Notes under the pieces: generated by a model | The model's input: only the letters and a program-made list of their open reading frames with translations | Told to the model about the DNA's origin: nothing | Database searches by the model: none | From: a virus | Length of the DNA stretch: 64,000 nt | IMG/VR virus record: IMGVR_UViG_3300025010_000040 | Span: 1 to 64,000 of that record | Reading direction: 5' to 3' (one strand) | Made by a program: the position numbers and the translations under genes | Part shown: positions 61,330-64,000 of the stretch, piece after piece | Layout: each line of letters begins with the position of its first letter | Position numbering within the stretch: the stretch's first letter is position 1

Positions 61330-62436
61330 CGTATTATTCACATAGGTCGTTAGTCTATGCAGTTCTCTTATGAACTTCCTTATCTTTCAATAAGATACCA
61401 GACTATATCATTAACCTAATAATTTCTTATTGGGCTACTTCCTATTTCGATTTAAGGGATTTTCACCCACTCACTTGAGCCCTACTCCTAATGATCATTT
61501 CAGACCCAATGGGATAGTCGTTGAACCTTTTACCTTTTTTCGTATTCTGTCAATAACATTTCTGACGGCGTCATTATTTTTTAAAAATAATTTTTCTTTG
61601 ATTTCTTTATTACTAAATCCCATTTTAATTAAAGAAATTATTTCTTCCTTTAATTCAATAGGATATTTTAGAGTAAAGTTAAAATCTTTTTTGGGTGGGA
61701 ACTCATATTTTTTTGTTACATGTCTCCAAAATTTTTTATAATATAACTCTGTAATATATGACTGGCTTAAATCATATTTCAATGAAAGTTCTTTTGTAGT
61801 TTTCCCTTTCACTAAATCATTACAGATTGATATGATTAATTTTTTAGGATATTTATTAAAATGACTCCGTTCCCCAATACAGGTTAAACCAATATCCCTA
61901 GCATGTATAGAATTATCTTTATGAGTTGACCATTCCAAATTATTAGAATAATTATTTTTTACATTACCGTCTTTATGATTAACTACTGGAAGATTATCGG
62001 GATTGGGAATAAACGCTTTTGCGACTAATCTGCTAATTTGTCTTCTATATTGAATACCATTTATATATAAATTAACATATTCCCGTTTATTTTTAAATTC
62101 ATTATTTTTTAATATTCTTCCAGAAACAGAATTTCTAACTCTACCAAGATCGCTAATTAAATATTTAGTTTTAATATTATTAATTATAATCGGTCTAAAA
62201 AATTCAACATTAACTTTCATATTTTTCACCCTTTCTTTTTATTAGCGTCTAAAGAGTTTAAAAGGAATTTTGGCTGCGGATTACTCAATCCTAAAACCTT
62301 ATTACTATACCTTAGTTAATTAGACTAAGCCATTAATATATCACTATATTAACTTAGTAGTTTTAGGCTCTAAGAGCTTCCCCGACAATTAAAGAAGTTT
62401 TCTATATATGTTACCACATATAGGGTCTAATAATTA
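61330..62436 (-). ncRNA. Group I intron (td-like) with HNH gene in DNA polymerase
   Basis: 1107 nt. P1: exon GGUU with intron GACC, terminal U-G, loop UAAUUAUUA. Shared 5' block, ATCCGCAGCCAAA, TTCAACGACTATCCC, GATATAGTC, omega-G at 61330. The HNH ORF fills the loop before P7. Confidence 0.9.
61495..62229 (-). CDS. Intron HNH homing endonuclease
   Basis: 244 residues. NUMOD4-like start (TKYLISDLGRVRNSVSGRIL), HNH core RLVAKAFIPNPDNLPVVNHK followed by DGNVKNNYSNNLEWSTHKDN, then a helix-turn-helix-type C-terminus (TTKELSLKYDLSQSYITELY). Ends KGSTTIPLGLK, where its last codons are the P7-strand sequence AACGACTATCCC of the ribozyme, so protein and ribozyme share bases. GGGTG before the ATG. It resembles the 27343 endonuclease in layout but not closely in sequence. 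Confidence 0.88.
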   Translation of the reverse strand: MKNMKVNVEFFRPIIINNIKTKYLISDLGRVRNSVSGRILKNNEFKNKREYVNLYINGIQYRRQISRLVAKAFIPNPDNLPVVNHKDGNVKNNYSNNLEWSTHKDNSIHARDIGLTCIGERSHFNKYPKKLIISICNDLVKGKTTKELSLKYDLSQSYITELYYKKFWRHVTKKYEFPPKKDFNFTLKYPIELKEEIISLIKMGFSNKEIKEKLFLKNNDAVRNVIDRIRKKVKGSTTIPLGLK

Positions 62437-63687
62437 AACCGTTTGTCTGAATACTTTTTTATAAGTTGTTGCATTGGTATAAGAACGTTGATAAACATTA
62501 TCAATATCGTTAACCTTCCTTTCAATACCTAATTGAAGTAAAACATCTTTAATATTATACATAACAAATTTCTTATAATTTCTGTATGGTAAAGTTTTAA
62601 TATTACCATCTTCAGCATAATCTAATTTTTTATCACTAATCTCTTTTTCTGCAACATAAGTAAGAGCATTGGAACGTAGTTCTGATCCTCCTTTTCGTAA
62701 ACTCGCATACACTATCATTTGGTCTAAGAAAACAGTATAAGAAGATATTTTAAAATAGTCTCCTTTATTTGCTACTTTAAAGTTTCTCATATCCTTTACA
62801 AACATTAGTTCTTTTATGTTAAAATCAGGATGACACATTACCTCTTTTGGGTCTAAATCTAACTCTTTCATCCTAGCTATCATATACGGTACATCAAATC
62901 CGATATTCCATATCATTAGAAAATCTCGTTTAAGAGTATTTATTAATTTAAATGTATCTATTAGTAATTCACTTTCATCCTCATACATATAAATATTGTA
63001 ATTTAGTTTCCCATATGATTCATCAAATGTATTATGAAGTTCTTCAATAAAATTATCTATATCTTTTTTAAATTCTTCTATTTGAGGATTATTTTCATTT
63101 TCTAAAAGAAAAGTAAAACAAGTATTAGTTGTTTCATCTATTAAAGTAATTGCATTGATAGGGCATTCACCATCTTTAGGGAATCCAACTACTTCTATTG
63201 AATCAACCTCAATATCAAGATATGTTTTAGTTATAGGTTTAGGTTTATCATTATGATAATTTAATAACCATTGTATTCTATACCAATTTTCAATATTATA
63301 ATCTGAACCAAATACATATCTATATTTATGTAAATTATTAATAGCATATCTATTTCTGGTTTCTATCTTTTGTTTAATATAAGTTAAATATTCTTCACCA
63401 GCTTGTTTAGCTATATAAAAAGGTAAGTCTTTATATTTGGCTCGGTGACATTCAGTTTCGTTTAAAGGACTAAATGATTTATTATGTTGAAAGTTTTTAA
63501 ATTCTTCTTTTGTAAAATAAATTTCCATTTCAGGCTCATCTATAGTTAATATATGTTTCTCTCCAGTAGTTAAATCTTTATAAATAATGTCAAGACTGTC
63601 TTTATACTTTCTTTCCTTATTAGGATAATGATAAATTGTTTCTAAAAACATTATGTTATTACTTTTTATTTTTCCGAGAAAATTCAT
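62437..63687 (-). CDS. DNA polymerase family B, N-terminal (exonuclease) part, exon 1
   Basis: 417 codons; spliced protein 601 residues. 3'-5' exonuclease motifs: Exo I KTYLDIEVDS (D158, E160), Exo II IWNIGFDVPYMI (N261, D265), Exo III YNIKDVLL (Y377, D381). Ends TYKKVFRQTV, joined to FLKNRAY after splicing. Start ATG 63687. With the palm gene at 23658-25595 this makes a two-piece family B replicase. First gene of a minus-strand operon with the clamp-like gene. Confidence 0.9.
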
Positions 63688-63817
63688 TCAATTCACCACC
63701 AATTCAAATATTTTTTATTTAAAAATTTGTTACTAAAATAATTGAAAGCTATCATTTTGGTACTGGCTATATTATATGAATTAATTAACAAAACACAATA
63801 ATAAGGGGGTTGATATT

Positions 63818-64000
63818 ATGAATAAAAAATTATTTACTGTAGATATTAAAATACCTTTAAAAGATAATGAATTATTAGAAGGAATTCGTTCTTTAACTAC
63901 ACCAATATATCAAAAGAATGAAAAAAATAATTCATTTACTTTATCTTCAATAAGTAATAATAAAAAAAAAGAAAAGAAAAAAAAGAATAAATTTGATAAT
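63818..64000 (+). CDS. Unknown protein, 5' part only
   Basis: ATG 63818 behind AAGGGGG; 61 codons to the window edge: MNKKLFTVDIKIPLKDNELL, then EGIRSLTTPIYQKNEKNNSF and a Lys-rich stretch. It opens a plus-strand unit divergent from the DNA polymerase gene. Too short to classify. Confidence 0.6.
   Translation, partial: MNKKLFTVDIKIPLKDNELLEGIRSLTTPIYQKNEKNNSFTLSSISNNKKKEKKKKNKFDN

Noticed and set aside
62434-62436. TAA 62434 as the true end of the exonuclease-domain protein
   Set aside because: It is the second to fourth base of the intron; splicing restores VFRQTVFLKNRAY and leads to motif A.
1-64000. tRNA genes
   Set aside because: I saw no cloverleaf with a TTCGA-type T-arm on either strand by eye; a tRNAscan run could still find a degenerate one.
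1-64000. CRISPR array
   Set aside because: The repeated blocks are group I introns, promoters and one tandem duplication; none shows regularly spaced short repeats.
1-64000. Stop-codon reassignment, as in some giant gut phages
   Set aside because: TAA, TAG and TGA all end real genes with good spacing to the next ribosome site, and apparent in-frame stops in conserved genes are explained by introns.

Overview
The window is a piece of a large, very AT-rich DNA phage genome. The phage is a contractile-tailed myovirus that most likely infects a low-GC Firmicute. The tail sheath, tail tube, gp25-like baseplate wedge, portal, T4-type prohead protease and T4-type terminase show the morphology. The Shine-Dalgarno sequences (AAGGAGG), frequent TTG/GTG starts, low GC and a secreted protein with a copper-amine-oxidase-N-like domain point to the host group. 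The genome is bigger than the window: a giant gene runs off the left edge and another runs off the right. TGA, TAA and TAG are all used as stops, so the standard bacterial code fits.

Layout. 1-4640 (-): the 3' part of a huge multi-domain (polyvalent-type) protein and a small membrane protein. 4.7-10.0 kb (+): baseplate gp25-like gene, a zinc-finger tail/baseplate assembly-type gene with a small -1-frame partner, and the N-terminal half of an RNA polymerase beta' subunit cut by three group I introns. 10.1-11.05 kb (+): a small gene and a roughly 500-nt highly structured noncoding RNA with its own host-like promoter. 11.05-25.6 kb (mostly -): structural genes, five small paralogous genes, a metallopeptidase, a DnaG-type primase, a phage GroEL, an SSB-like protein and the C-terminal half of a family B DNA polymerase. 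25.7-40.3 kb (+): the C-terminal half of beta' with its intron, a gene with a fresh 90-bp duplication, two SF2 helicases, a Nudix hydrolase, a secreted protein and several small unknown genes behind a repeated promoter motif. 40.3-57.4 kb: the virion module, with neck-type protein, prohead protease, scaffold-like proteins, major capsid protein, metallopeptidase, tail fibre, intron-split terminase, sheath and tube. 57.4-63.7 kb (-): portal (intron), clamp-like protein, and the exonuclease/motif A half of the DNA polymerase (intron with HNH gene).

How the parts work together. The phage carries its own multisubunit-type RNA polymerase, as phiKZ/PBS2-type phages do, with beta' split over two genes about 16 kb apart. 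Its family B DNA polymerase is split over two genes about 35 kb apart. Five essential genes (beta' N, beta' C, TerL, portal, DNA polymerase) contain seven group I introns in their most conserved motifs. Six of these introns belong to one td-like family and two carry HNH homing endonucleases. I checked the splice sites by P1 pairing (terminal U-G) and by restored reading frames; every spliced gene length is a multiple of three.

The most striking feature is in the beta' active-site motif (D-x-D-G-D). Each of its three catalytic aspartates comes from a different exon, and the middle exon is only 9 nt (Tyr-Asp-Gly).
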